The notes below the pieces were generated by a model. That model made no database searches and was not told the DNA's origin. It was given only the letters and a program-made list of their open reading frames with translations. Positions 22,963-32,253 of a stretch of 64,000 bases of DNA are shown in pieces. The stretch covers positions 1 through 64,000 of the forward strand of contig NZ_JABJVY010000008.1 of the NCBI RefSeq assembly GCF_040750475.1. Direction: 5' to 3'. The position numbers were made by a program, and so were the translations under genes. Source of the stretch: Amorphus sp040750475. GTDB lineage: Bacteria > Pseudomonadota > Alphaproteobacteria > Rhizobiales > Amorphaceae. The first letter of the stretch is position 1; every line of letters starts with the position of its first letter.

Positions 22963-24723
22963 CTATTCCCCGTCCTTGCCGCCCCGGAAGCCGTCGAGGG
23001 CGGCACGCTCCAAGTCGCGGCGCTCGCCGATGATGGAGCGAGCGGCTTCAGCGGGAATCCCGAGGCCGCGCAGCATCACCTCGCCGAGCTGGAGCGAGGC
23101 TTCCACGGTCTCCGGGATCACTTCGTTGGCACCGAGCGCGAACAGGCGTTCCGCGTGGGCCCGGTCGCGGGCGCGGGCGATGATCGGCACGGTATGGCCG
23201 TCGCGCCGCACCGCACGCACGATATTTTCCGCCGCAACCGGATCGTCCATGGTCACGATCACCGCGGAGGCGTGCTCGATGCCGGCCCGCTTCAGGACGT
23301 CGACGCGGCTGGTGTCGCCGAAAAACACCGGAATCCCTTTCCGCCGGAGCGCGGCCACCGCCGGGCCGTTCACGTCGAGCGCAAGGTAGGCGGCTTTCTC
23401 ATATTCCAGGATATCTCCGAGCAGACGCCCGACCCGGCCGAAGCCGGCAAGGATGACGTGATCGGAGAGCTCCGCCGCATCCAAGCCATCGTTCAGTTCC
23501 CGGCGCAGACCGCGCGCCTCCAGGCTTTTGCCGATCCGCTCCGCCCACGGCACGATCAGCGGCGTGATCGCCATGGAGGCGCCGGCGACGATGACGAGAA
23601 GCTGCGAGGTGCCGGGATCGATCAGCCCGAGGCCGGACGCCGCCCCGAGCCCGACCAACGCGAACTCGCCGATCTGGCCGAGAAGCAGGCCGGTCTCCAC
23701 CGCAATCGCAAGCGGGAGACGCGCCGCCAGCCCGATTGCGGTCAGGAGAACCGCCTTCAATGCGAACAGGCCCAGGGTCATCCCGATGATCTCGACCGGG
23801 CGCGACGCCACGAACGCCGGATCGATCGACATGCCGACGGAGACGAAGAAGAGGCCCAAAAACAGCCCTTTGAACGGCTCGATATCGGCCTCGATCTGGT
23901 GGCGGAACTCCGTGTCGGAGAAGACCAGGCCGGCGAGGAAGGCGCCGAGCGCCATCGATAGGCCGGCGAACGAGGTCGCGACCGCCGTCCCCAGGATGAT
24001 CAGAAGGGCCGCGGCGGTGAAAACTTCCCGATTGCGGCTGCCGCCGACGAAACGCAGGAATGGCCGCACGATCAGGCGGCCGGCCACCAGGATAACCACG
24101 ATCGCGAGCGCGGCTTCCACCAGCGCGATCAGAAGATCGAGCGCCAGCCCGTCGGGATCGCGAGCACCGAGGGCGCCGATGATGAACAGGATCGGCACCA
24201 CGGCGAGATCCTGAAACAGAAGCACGGAAAAGGCCGCGCGCCCCGGCGGGGAGGCAAGCCGGCGATGTTCGACCAGAAGCTCGGTGACGATCGCGGTGGA
24301 GGACAGCGCCAGACACGCCCCGATGACGATGGCCGTCGCACCGTCGAGCCCCAGCAGACGTCCGCCGGCCCAGATCACCGCGCCCGTGACCAGCACCTGC
24401 AGGAGTCCGAAACCGAACACCATGCGGCGCATCGCCCACAGCCGCTTCAGAGAAAGCTCCAGGCCGATCATGAACAGAAGGAACACCACGCCGAGCTCGG
24501 CCAGGTGGCTCACCCCTTCCACATCGTCGATCGCAGCGAAGCGGAGCCAGGGCCACTCGGAGACCAACCGCCCGATCCCGAACGGCCCGATCAGAATGCC
24601 GGCGACCAGGAAGCCCAGGATCGGGCTGACCTTCAACCGCTGGAACAGGGGAACGACAACGCCGGCCGTGACCAGGAACACCACGACTTCGCGCAGAAAC
24701 GGAACCCCCGAGCTGTGCTCCAT
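22963..24723 (-). CDS. Monovalent cation:proton antiporter of the CPA2 family (KefB/KefC-like)
   Basis: This 586-residue inner-membrane protein has about 12 helices. Landmarks are SPILGFLVAGILIGPFGIGR, ELGVVFLLFMIGLELSLKRL and SVGMSIDPAFVASRPVEIIG. A C-terminal cytoplasmic RCK (TrkA-N) domain follows, with VILAGFGRVGRLLGDILEYE as the nucleotide-binding loop. It would exchange K+ for H+, with gating by the RCK domain. The residues that bind glutathione in E. coli KefC were not identified, so glutathione gating is unproven. The start at 24723 gives the membrane region directly; an upstream ATG at 24777 is possible. It is divergent from a TrkH-type uptake gene. Confidence 0.9.
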   Translation of the reverse strand: MEHSSGVPFLREVVVFLVTAGVVVPLFQRLKVSPILGFLVAGILIGPFGIGRLVSEWPWLRFAAIDDVEGVSHLAELGVVFLLFMIGLELSLKRLWAMRRMVFGFGLLQVLVTGAVIWAGGRLLGLDGATAIVIGACLALSSTAIVTELLVEHRRLASPPGRAAFSVLLFQDLAVVPILFIIGALGARDPDGLALDLLIALVEAALAIVVILVAGRLIVRPFLRFVGGSRNREVFTAAALLIILGTAVATSFAGLSMALGAFLAGLVFSDTEFRHQIEADIEPFKGLFLGLFFVSVGMSIDPAFVASRPVEIIGMTLGLFALKAVLLTAIGLAARLPLAIAVETGLLLGQIGEFALVGLGAASGLGLIDPGTSQLLVIVAGASMAITPLIVPWAERIGKSLEARGLRRELNDGLDAAELSDHVILAGFGRVGRLLGDILEYEKAAYLALDVNGPAVAALRRKGIPVFFGDTSRVDVLKRAGIEHASAVIVTMDDPVAAENIVRAVRRDGHTVPIIARARDRAHAERLFALGANEVIPETVEASLQLGEVMLRGLGIPAEAARSIIGERRDLERAALDGFRGGKDGE

Positions 24724-25144
24724 TCTTTCTGTCTCTCCCCCGGCCCTCGCCGCGTTGCGCTCAAACGTGCCACGCATCGCGCCGACACGCGGAGGACGGG
24801 AACACGCCGAGGCGGATCAAGCAAGCCACACGCCAGCCATCAAGGCGCAATCCGTCCACCGAGCGCCGGTTGTCCGACCGACAGCGATCCGCTAATGCTG
24901 AAATCGGTCGGCGATCATAGACCGGCCTCCGAACGGCGTTCGGGTGATCGATAGCATATGGCGGACTTCGGACCACGACCTGACGAGGAAAAGGGGGAAA
25001 CCGGGTTTCCTCCCACATTCCGCTGTTGGGTTTCGGGCGCGATCACGCTCAGGATTTCGAGTTGTTGAGACCCGAACTTTTCGCGATCGCGCGATATTCG
25101 GGCAGAGCTCTGGGACAGCGATCTGACGTGATGGCCGCAGGCTG
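24724..25144. other. Divergent promoter region between K+ efflux and K+ uptake genes
   Basis: About 420 bases hold no convincing gene. It must contain promoters for both directions. No strong operator was seen, apart from several GATCGCG-type repeats around 25030-25095. Confidence 0.4.
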
Positions 25145-26605
25145 ATGCAGGCGCTCCAGTACCTCCGCCCGAGCCTCTATATCGCGAGCTTCTTTGCCCT
25201 GCATGTCGCAGTGGCGATGCTGATTCCCGCATTCGTTGACATTGCCGACGGCAATCCCGACTGGACCGTCTTCATGGGGTCCAGCATCGGCGTGTTCGCC
25301 GTGGCGCTATTGGGCATCGTGTCGATGCGCCAGCCGCTGCCGAAATTCACGCCGCGCTTCGGCTTTCTCCTGACCACACTGTTGTGGCTGGTCACCGCGA
25401 TCGTCTCCTCCATCCCGTTCTGGCTTTCGCCCCTGCAGATCACGGCGGCGGAGGGCTTCTTCGAGGCGATGTCGGGACTGACCACGACCGGCTCCACGAT
25501 CCTGACCGATCTCGACGAGTTGCCCCGCGGGATCCTGATCTGGCGCTCCATGCTGCAATGGCTCGGCGGCATCGGCATCGTCGCGATCGGGCTGTTCCTG
25601 TTTCCGTTCCTGCGCATCGGCGGGATGCAGTTTTTCCGCACCGAATCGTCCGACCGCTCCGACAAGGCGATGCCGCGCATGGTCAACCTGACCGCCGCGC
25701 TGGTCGCCTTCTACACGGCCGCCACCGTGGCGTGTGCGCTGGTCTATGCCGCGCTCGGCATGAACCTGTTCGATGCCATCAACCACGCCATGACGACGCT
25801 TTCGACCGGGGGCTATTCCACCCACGACGCCTCGTTCGGCTACTACGGCAACAATCTCGGCATGATCTGGGCCTCGACCCTGTTCATGCTGGTCGGGTCG
25901 CTGCCCTTCGTTCTCTATGTGGAGCTGATCCTGAGAGGCCGGCTGTCGCTGTTTCGCGACGTGCAGACCCGCGTGTTCCTAGTCGCCGTGGCGATCGTAT
26001 CCATCCTCCTCGGCATCTGGGTGCATTTCAACACGGGCCTGGAGCTCTTCCACGCGCTGACCAAGGCGGCCTTCAACACGGTCTCGATCGTCACGACGAC
26101 GGGCTTTGCGAGCGAAGACTACAGCCTGTGGGGCACGTTCGCGATCGGGCTGTTCTTCCTGCTGACCTTCATCGGCGGCTGCTCCGGCTCAACTGCCGGC
26201 GGCATCAAAATCTACCGCTTCGTGATCATCTGGCAGTCGCTGCGGCGCTCGCTGGCGCGCCTGATCTATCCCAACGCCGTCATCCCGCTGCGCTACGGCA
26301 ATCGCCACGTCGACCAGGACGTCTACGACTCCGTGGTCACCTTTCTCGTCGCCTTCTTCGGCATTTACGGCCTGATGACGCTGATTCTGTGTGGATTGGG
26401 CGTCGATTTCTTCACCGCGCTCACCGGGGTCCTGACCGCCATGTCGAATGTCGGGCCGGGACTGGGCGACGTGATCGGTCCGGCCGGAAACTTCAAGTCC
26501 CTCGACGAGCCCGAAACCTGGCTTCTGGCCATCGTCATGCTGGTTGGCCGACTTGAGATCATGACCGCCGTGGTCCTGCTCTCGCCGGTGTTCTGGAAGG
26601 ACTGA
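25145..26605 (+). CDS. trkH: Trk-type potassium uptake channel subunit
   Basis: This 486-residue inner-membrane protein has four repeated pore modules. Selectivity-loop sequences are seen in SGLTTTGSTILTDLDELPRG, MTTLSTGGYSTHDASFGYYG, VSIVTTTGFASEDYSLWGT and LTAMSNVGPGLGDVIGPAGN, and GGCSGSTAGGIKIYRF lies between the last two pores. Length and loops fit TrkH. It needs a TrkA regulator, which is not in the window. The divergent neighbour is a Kef-type K+ efflux protein, so this locus could balance K+ in both directions. Confidence 0.94.
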   Translation: MQALQYLRPSLYIASFFALHVAVAMLIPAFVDIADGNPDWTVFMGSSIGVFAVALLGIVSMRQPLPKFTPRFGFLLTTLLWLVTAIVSSIPFWLSPLQITAAEGFFEAMSGLTTTGSTILTDLDELPRGILIWRSMLQWLGGIGIVAIGLFLFPFLRIGGMQFFRTESSDRSDKAMPRMVNLTAALVAFYTAATVACALVYAALGMNLFDAINHAMTTLSTGGYSTHDASFGYYGNNLGMIWASTLFMLVGSLPFVLYVELILRGRLSLFRDVQTRVFLVAVAIVSILLGIWVHFNTGLELFHALTKAAFNTVSIVTTTGFASEDYSLWGTFAIGLFFLLTFIGGCSGSTAGGIKIYRFVIIWQSLRRSLARLIYPNAVIPLRYGNRHVDQDVYDSVVTFLVAFFGIYGLMTLILCGLGVDFFTALTGVLTAMSNVGPGLGDVIGPAGNFKSLDEPETWLLAIVMLVGRLEIMTAVVLLSPVFWKD

Positions 26606-26880
26606 GCTGCCACCCCATCGGGCAGCCTTGGTTGGGATCGAGCCCCCCCTTCTCCAGCCTTCGACAAGCTTTGCGCAAGCCTTGGCTGAAATGAGCATGG
26701 GCGGGCCGATATCGGCCCAATCGTGACCGATACCTGTCACCTATCGCCTTGGCTGACCGTGCCGCGTTGAGCGGTGTGGACCGCCCCGCTGCCCGGTGCC
26801 CTCCGGAACGCGGTTACCCTCTGATCTTCGCAGGCGCGTCCGTCAGCGGTCGCAAGCCATGCGACCTTAGGAACACGTTC
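26606..26880. other. Intergenic region before the chemoreceptor gene
   Basis: No gene or clear motif was recognised in these 275 bases. Confidence 0.3.
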
Positions 26881-28560
26881 ATGCGCCTGACCATCAAGAC
26901 CTCGCTGATCGGAATATTCGCGGTCATATTGGCACTGATTGCAATCCAGGGCTGGGTTGCCTACACGGGCCTTCAGAAAATCAACGACAACGTCGAGAAC
27001 GAAGCCACCAACTGGGTGCCGAGCATCGACGTCGTCAACAAGATCAACACCGCCACCTCGGACCTCCGGATCGGTGAGGCCGCGCACATCCTCGCCGTGA
27101 CGCCGATGGAGATTCAGCGCGCCGAAAAAGACATCGACGTCTCGCTGCGCAATCTCGCCGAGCTCCGCAATACCTACGAGCGCCTGATTTCGTCGGAAGA
27201 AGAGCGCGCGATCTACAATACGTTCGCCGCCGACTTCAACAAGTATATGGAGCTCCACAATCGGCTGATCGCGCTGTCCCAGCGCAACGCCAACGAAGAG
27301 GCCACCACGCTGTTCAAGGGCGAGATGCGGAGCGTCTACGATTCCTATTCCGCCGCGCTGAACGATGACGTCGCCATCAACAACAAGGGCGCAGCCGACG
27401 ACTATGCGGCCGCGACGCGGACCTTCTCGCGCGTGCGCCTGCAGCTCATCCTCGCGATCAGCGCCAGCATCCTGATCGGCATTGCGTCGATCATTTTCGC
27501 GATCTTCGCCGTCAGCCGGCCGATCGCGCGCATCACCGCCGCCATGCGCTCCGTGAGCGACGGCAATCTGGAGACGGAGATCCCGTACGCGAAGAGCCGC
27601 AACGAGATGGGCGAGATGGCGGCTGCACTCACCGTGTTCCGCAACGGGTTGTTCGAAGCCGCCCAGCTGCGCGACGAGCAGGCGGCCCTGAAGGAGAAGG
27701 GGGAGGTCGAAAAGCGGGCCGCCATGCATGCGCTTGCCGACGAGTTCGAAGAGCAGGTGTCCGGCGTGGTGCGTTCGGTGACCGCCTCCGTGACCCAGCT
27801 CGAGCAGTCGGCCAACGTGATGAGCTCGTCCGCCGACGAAACCTCGCGCCAGTCCTCCGTCGTTGCCGCCGCGGCCGAGCAGACCACCACCAACGTGCAG
27901 ACCGTGGCCACGGCGGCCGAAGAGCTTGCCGCTTCGGTCCGCGAGATCGCCAAGCAGGTGGCAATGGCCGCCGGGATTGCCGGCGAAGCCACCGGCCAGG
28001 CCTCGAACACGGCGGAAGTCGTGCGGGGTCTCGCCGCATCGGCCCAGCGCATCGGCGACGTGGTGAACCTGATCACCGACATCGCCGCCCAGACCAATCT
28101 GCTCGCGCTCAATGCCACCATCGAAGCCGCGCGCGCCGGCGAGGCGGGTAAAGGCTTCGCCGTCGTCGCCATGGAGGTGAAGACGCTCGCCGAGCAGACC
28201 TCCAAGGCCACCGGCGAGATCAGCTCGCAGATCACGGCCGTCCAGACCGCCACCAACGATGTGGTCAAGGCGATCGAAGACATCTCCGGCACCATCAAGC
28301 GGATCGACGAAGTGTCGTCCACCATCGCCTCTTCGGTGGAAGAGCAGGGTGCCGCCACCGGTGAGATCGCCCAGAACGCCCAGCAGGCGGCCCAGGGCAC
28401 CCAGGAGGTCACCTCGAACATCGTCTCGGTGTCGTCGGCGGCAACCGACACCGGACGCGTGTCATCCGAGATCGTACATGCCGCTGGCGACCTGACCCAG
28501 CAGACCGGAATGCTGCGCTCCCAGGTGGACGCCTTTATCGAGCGGGTTCGCGCCGCTTAA
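26881..28560 (+). CDS. Methyl-accepting chemotaxis protein with a four-helix-bundle sensor
   Basis: This 559-residue membrane receptor has TM1 (SLIGIFAVILALIAIQGWVA), a helical periplasmic domain of the 4HB type (residues 30-190), and TM2 (LQLILAISASILIGIASIIF). A HAMP domain (VSRPIARITAAMRSVSDGNL) and a long signalling domain with the hairpin tip IAAQTNLLALNATIEAARAG follow. The start at 26881 places TM1 at the N-terminus; the open frame upstream lacks coding character. No che genes are in the window. A strong hairpin follows the stop. Confidence 0.94.
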   Translation: MRLTIKTSLIGIFAVILALIAIQGWVAYTGLQKINDNVENEATNWVPSIDVVNKINTATSDLRIGEAAHILAVTPMEIQRAEKDIDVSLRNLAELRNTYERLISSEEERAIYNTFAADFNKYMELHNRLIALSQRNANEEATTLFKGEMRSVYDSYSAALNDDVAINNKGAADDYAAATRTFSRVRLQLILAISASILIGIASIIFAIFAVSRPIARITAAMRSVSDGNLETEIPYAKSRNEMGEMAAALTVFRNGLFEAAQLRDEQAALKEKGEVEKRAAMHALADEFEEQVSGVVRSVTASVTQLEQSANVMSSSADETSRQSSVVAAAAEQTTTNVQTVATAAEELAASVREIAKQVAMAAGIAGEATGQASNTAEVVRGLAASAQRIGDVVNLITDIAAQTNLLALNATIEAARAGEAGKGFAVVAMEVKTLAEQTSKATGEISSQITAVQTATNDVVKAIEDISGTIKRIDEVSSTIASSVEEQGAATGEIAQNAQQAAQGTQEVTSNIVSVSSAATDTGRVSSEIVHAAGDLTQQTGMLRSQVDAFIERVRAA

Positions 28561-28570
28561 AATAGCCCAC

Positions 28571-28600
28571 ACAGGCCGGCGGCACACGCTGCCGGCCTGT
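28571..28600 (+). terminator. Hairpin terminator after the chemoreceptor gene
   Basis: ACAGGCCGGC and GCCGGCCTGT are the outer arms of a stem of about 13 bp, with one G-T wobble, closed by an ACAC loop, 10 bases after the stop. No T-run follows, so a transcript-end role rests on stem strength and position. Confidence 0.7.
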
Positions 28601-28754
28601 CCTCTCCCCGATCACGACGGGCTTGTGGCCTTCCCTGCAAACCGCGCGCTTTTCCGGAGGTTTGCGGAGCCAACGCGCGACCGCGCCGGCCTATTTGGTC
28701 TGCCGCATGTCCGAGCGGCGAACCGGTCCCCGCTTCGCCCGGAAATGCTTGTTC

Positions 28755-29198
28755 TCAGCTCTCCTTCAGGATCTTCTCCATCTCGGCGACCGGATGGTTG
28801 GTCAGGTCCTTGCTGATCTCGCCGATCACGCATTCGGCCACTTCCTTGTGCAGCGCCGGGCGGACATCGCCCATCACCTTCGGCGCGGCCACGAGGATCA
28901 GCTTGGTGTGCGGATGGTTGTGCACCAGCTTGTGCAGGCGCTCGGCGAGGTGGTGAGCGAAGCGCTCCTTTTCCAGCTCATGCCAATCGGTGTCGGCAAC
29001 GGCGCTGCGGCCGGGTCCGGCATCGTTGAAGCGGCCGGGCTTGTCCGTGCCCTGCTCCCTGGTCGGCGGGTTGTCGATCTCCTCGTGCTCGACAACCTTG
29101 AGGTCGACCAACTCGTCGTCGCCGGCATTGCGCAGAAACAGCGCCCGTTCGCCGTCGGCGACCACGATCTTCGCGTCGTGGGGAATCTTCATGGGCAT
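28755..29198 (-). CDS. Host attachment-family protein (PF10116 type)
   Basis: This 147-residue soluble protein starts MPMKIPHDAKIVVADGERAL, with AAGGAG well placed upstream. It has the family pattern of an N-terminal ADGERALFLRNAG strand, a central FAHHLAERLHKLVHNHPHTK helix and a C-terminal LVAAPKVMGDVRPALHKEV segment. The family is annotated as required for attachment to host cells after an Agrobacterium mutant. Its fold resembles eRF1/RNase E-like domains and the biochemical role is unclear. It stands alone. Confidence 0.85.
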   Translation of the reverse strand: MPMKIPHDAKIVVADGERALFLRNAGDDELVDLKVVEHEEIDNPPTREQGTDKPGRFNDAGPGRSAVADTDWHELEKERFAHHLAERLHKLVHNHPHTKLILVAAPKVMGDVRPALHKEVAECVIGEISKDLTNHPVAEMEKILKES

Positions 29199-29272
29199 CG
29201 ATCTCCTTGTTGTCTCGTCCTTGAGCCTATCCCGTTCGAACTGGCCCAATTTGAACGGAATACGCTCAGCCT

Positions 29273-29330
29273 ATTGAATCTTCAGCCGTTTCTTATCGCC
29301 CAGATCGTCGCATCCGAGCGAAGAAGCTCT
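29273..29330. repeat. Intergenic repeat, family C, copy 1
   Basis: The stretch TTGAATCTTCAGCCGTTTCT through GAGCGAAGAAGCTCT aligns with a copy at 49988-50045 (TTGAATTTGGAGCCATTTCT through GAGCGGAAAAGACTT). Both lie between genes. Confidence 0.65.
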
Positions 29331-29602
29331 AAGGATCGCTTCCATCGTCGACGTCCGGTCGCCCGGCCGCCTCGACGCATCCGCCACCGATTACGCCGCC
29401 GCAGATCGCAACCGCGCATTGCGCCAGAACAAATCGTCCGGCGTGGCGATGGCCGATCGTGGGCGCCGCGCCCTCGAGCAACGCACGGACCCGGCGCTGA
29501 TTTCCCTCCGCAGGCCATGCGACCGGGGATCAACTGCGGCCGCCGCGGTCCGTTCCGTTCGCGCGGCCGGATGGGTGCGCGCGCGTCCGCCACCGTCTCC
29601 TC
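29331..29602. other. Gap with no recognised gene
   Basis: A plus-strand frame here reads LDASATDYAADRNRALRQNK and more without a start or ribosome-binding site. It may be a decayed gene or chance. Nothing firmer can be said. Confidence 0.3.
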
Positions 29603-29603
29603 A

Positions 29604-29627
29604 TTAGAATTTCTCTAGTAAAATTCT
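29604..29627 (+). promoter_or_regulatory. Irr/ICE-like iron-responsive palindrome upstream of fbpB-like gene
   Basis: TTAGAATTTCTCTA opens an AT-rich block that contains AGAATTT (29606-29612) and its complement AAATTCT (29621-29627). It lies about 90-115 bases upstream of the permease start and resembles the iron control elements bound by Irr in rhizobia. Two related boxes stand before the other iron genes in the window. Confidence 0.5.
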
Positions 29628-29717
29628 GCAATCATTGGGCTTTTCACCTGCCGCCCCCAAAGCTATGAAGCCTCCTTTGCTTCTTTTCCCGGTTTCGTTT
29701 CGTCTGGAGTCCGGATT

Positions 29718-31415
29718 TTGACCGATCTCGCGCAGGACATCGTCGGCGCGCCGAAGGCCCCGACGGCGTTGCGCCCGCACCAGCGGGTCGGCTGGCTTGC
29801 CTGGACTGCGCTCGTCCTGTCGCTGGTGCTGTTGTCGCCGCTCGCCGCCGTCGTGGCGGCCGCCTTCGGCGAAGGCCACGGAACCTGGGCCCATCTCGCC
29901 ACCACCGTTCTGCCGACCTATGTGGAGAACACCATTCTGCTGGTGGTCGCCGTCACCATCGGCGTTTTCGTCACCGGCACCGGCACGGCCTGGCTGGTGA
30001 CCATGTGCCGATTTCCCGGCAAACGTCTGCTGGAATGGGGGCTCGTGCTGCCCTTCGCCGCACCGGCCTATGTGATCGCCTACGCCTACACCGACTTCCT
30101 GCAGCACCCCGGCCCGGTCCAGACCTGGCTGCGCGCCGTCACCGGCTGGGGACCGAACGACTACTGGTTCCCGGAGATCCGCTCGCTGGAAGGCGCGGCG
30201 GCGATGTTCATCCTCGTGCTCTACCCTTACGTCTACCTGCTCGCCCGATCGGCGTTCCTGCAGCAGTCATCGTGCACGCTGGAGGTCGCCCGGACGCTCG
30301 GCCGCGGCTCCTGGACCTGCTTCTTCAAGGTCGCGCTGCCAATGGCGCGTCCGGCGATCGCGGTGGGTGTGTCGCTTGCGCTGATGGAGACGCTCGCCGA
30401 TTTCGGCACGGTCGCCCATTTCGGCGTCCAGACCTTCACCACCGGCATCTACCGCGCCTGGTTCTCCATGGGCGACCGGGTGGCCGCGGCCCAACTCGCG
30501 CTGAGCCTGGTGGGCGTCGTTCTGATCATCCTGCTGGCGGAACGTTGGCAGCGCGGAGGGCGCGCCTTCGACACCGGCCGCCGCTTCGATGCCTTGCCGG
30601 AGTATCGGCTCAAAGGGGCCCGCGCCTGGCTCGCCACGGCGGCGTGCGCGCTGCCGATCCTGCTCGGCTTCGTGCTACCCCTCATCATTCTGGGTCGGCT
30701 GAGCTGGCTCAACGCCCACGCCCTGTTCGGCGAGCGCTACATCCGGCTGATCATGAACTCGTTCACGCTGGCGGGTGCCGGCGCACTGGCGACCATCGCG
30801 ATCGGCGTCGTGCTCGCCTATGCCGCCCGCTCCCGGCCCGGCGTCACCACCACGGCGGCCAACCGGCTGGTGTCCCTCGGCTACGCGCTGCCGGGCTCCA
30901 TCATCGCCGTTGGCCTGCTGATCCCGCTGACCACGTTCGACAACGCGCTGGACGGCTGGATGCGATCGACTTTCGGGATTTCCACCGGCCTGCTGCTGAC
31001 CGGAACGATCGCCGCGCTGGTGTTCGCCTATATGGTCCGCTTCATGGCGGTCGCGCTGAACACGCTGGAAGCAAGCCTCGGCAAGATAACGCCATCGATC
31101 GACGCTGCCGCGCGCACACTCGGTGCCGGCCCCGGACGCACGCTGGTCCGGGTGCACCTGCCGCTGATCTCCGGCGGTGTCCTGACGGCGGCGCTGATCG
31201 TGTTCGTCGATATCCTGAAGGAGCTGCCGGCGACCTTGATCATGCGGCCGTTCAACTTCGATACGCTCGCGATCCAGGCCTACCGGCTCGCCTCCGACGA
31301 ACGTTTGGCGGAAGCCTCCACCCCCTCGATGGTGATCATGGCCGTGGGCCTGATTCCGGTCATTCTGCTTTCGCGCCAGATCACCAAGAGCCGTCCGGGC
31401 GCGGGCGGATCCTAA
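29718..31415 (+). CDS. Ferric iron ABC transporter permease (FbpB-like, two fused permease halves)
   Basis: This 565-residue inner-membrane protein has about 12 helices and two binding-protein-dependent permease modules. The EAA loops are VARTLGRGSWTCFFKVALPM and AARTLGAGPGRTLVRVHLPL. The second half ends DILKELPATLIMRPFNFDTL, a stretch characteristic of Fe3+ permeases of the FbpB/SfuB/FutB group. The start is a TTG at 29718 and no nearer ATG fits. No ATPase gene follows; the next gene is a DUF1275-type protein. Iron regulation is suggested by the upstream palindrome. Confidence 0.9.
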   Translation: MTDLAQDIVGAPKAPTALRPHQRVGWLAWTALVLSLVLLSPLAAVVAAAFGEGHGTWAHLATTVLPTYVENTILLVVAVTIGVFVTGTGTAWLVTMCRFPGKRLLEWGLVLPFAAPAYVIAYAYTDFLQHPGPVQTWLRAVTGWGPNDYWFPEIRSLEGAAAMFILVLYPYVYLLARSAFLQQSSCTLEVARTLGRGSWTCFFKVALPMARPAIAVGVSLALMETLADFGTVAHFGVQTFTTGIYRAWFSMGDRVAAAQLALSLVGVVLIILLAERWQRGGRAFDTGRRFDALPEYRLKGARAWLATAACALPILLGFVLPLIILGRLSWLNAHALFGERYIRLIMNSFTLAGAGALATIAIGVVLAYAARSRPGVTTTAANRLVSLGYALPGSIIAVGLLIPLTTFDNALDGWMRSTFGISTGLLLTGTIAALVFAYMVRFMAVALNTLEASLGKITPSIDAAARTLGAGPGRTLVRVHLPLISGGVLTAALIVFVDILKELPATLIMRPFNFDTLAIQAYRLASDERLAEASTPSMVIMAVGLIPVILLSRQITKSRPGAGGS

Positions 31416-31504
31416 CCCCGCCTCCGTCCTCCACGTTGACCCTCTTGCCTCCGCGCCCGTTTGGCCCTCAGATCCGAAGGGGTGGCGGAGGGAGAGACAC
31501 GGCG

Positions 31505-32179
31505 ATGACAGGTGCGGAAGCCCGCGGCCGAACCATCGACGTTCGCGACCTCGCGCACGGCCTGCTTCTGGTCGCGATCGCGGGATATCTGGACGCTGTT
31601 GGTTATCTCGCGCTGAGCGGGCTGTTCGTCTCGTTCATGAGCGGCAACACGACCCAGTTCGCCGCCACGCTGGCTTCCGACGCGCAGGCCGCGCTTGCAA
31701 CGCTCGTCCTGATCGCCGCCTTCGTCGCCGGTGCGGGCTCAGGCGCGGCAATCGCGGAGCTGCTGCCCCGGTTCGGCGCCGCCGTGATCCTGGCGCTGGA
31801 GTGCGCGTTGATCGTGATGGCCCTCGTCGCCGCGGCGGAAGGGGTAACTGTCGTCCACCTGTCGCCGCTCGCCGTCGCCATGGGCCTGCAAAACAATTTG
31901 CGCCGCACCCTCGCCGGTACAAAGCTTGGCAGCACGTTCGTGAGCGGCGCGCTGGTGTCCCTCGGACAGGGCTTAGCGCGCCACCTGATCGGGCGGGCAG
32001 ATCATGGAAGCTGGCTGCCGCACGCGGCAACGTGGGGTGCGCTCGTCATCGGGGCGATTGTCGGAGCGCTGATCTTTCTCGCCAGCGGGCTGGCCGCCAC
32101 GCTGATCGCCCCGGCGGTTGCCACCGGCGTGCTGGCGGTGAGCCATGCCCGCGCAGCCGCACGGAAGGCCATTGCCTGA
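31505..32179 (+). CDS. YoaK/DUF1275-family membrane protein
   Basis: This 224-residue protein has about six helices. It carries the family signature near the N-terminus: VAIAGYLDAVGYLALSGLFV, then FMSGNTTQFAATLA, and later AMGLQNNLRRTLAGTKLGST. The family is widespread and of unknown function. It lies 89 bases after the iron permease on the same strand and converges with the iron-binding protein gene, so it occupies the place where an ATPase gene would be expected. Confidence 0.88.
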   Translation: MTGAEARGRTIDVRDLAHGLLLVAIAGYLDAVGYLALSGLFVSFMSGNTTQFAATLASDAQAALATLVLIAAFVAGAGSGAAIAELLPRFGAAVILALECALIVMALVAAAEGVTVVHLSPLAVAMGLQNNLRRTLAGTKLGSTFVSGALVSLGQGLARHLIGRADHGSWLPHAATWGALVIGAIVGALIFLASGLAATLIAPAVATGVLAVSHARAAARKAIA

Positions 32180-32253
32180 AAAAGCAGAAACCCACCGGCA
32201 AGAAGCAGCCGGCAGGTCCCACCCTGTCATTCGTCGGCGCTGACGCAGCCGAC

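Noticed and set aside
29331..29602. A gene before the iron permease
   Set aside because: The plus-strand frame lacks a start codon with a ribosome-binding site and has no recognisable family.
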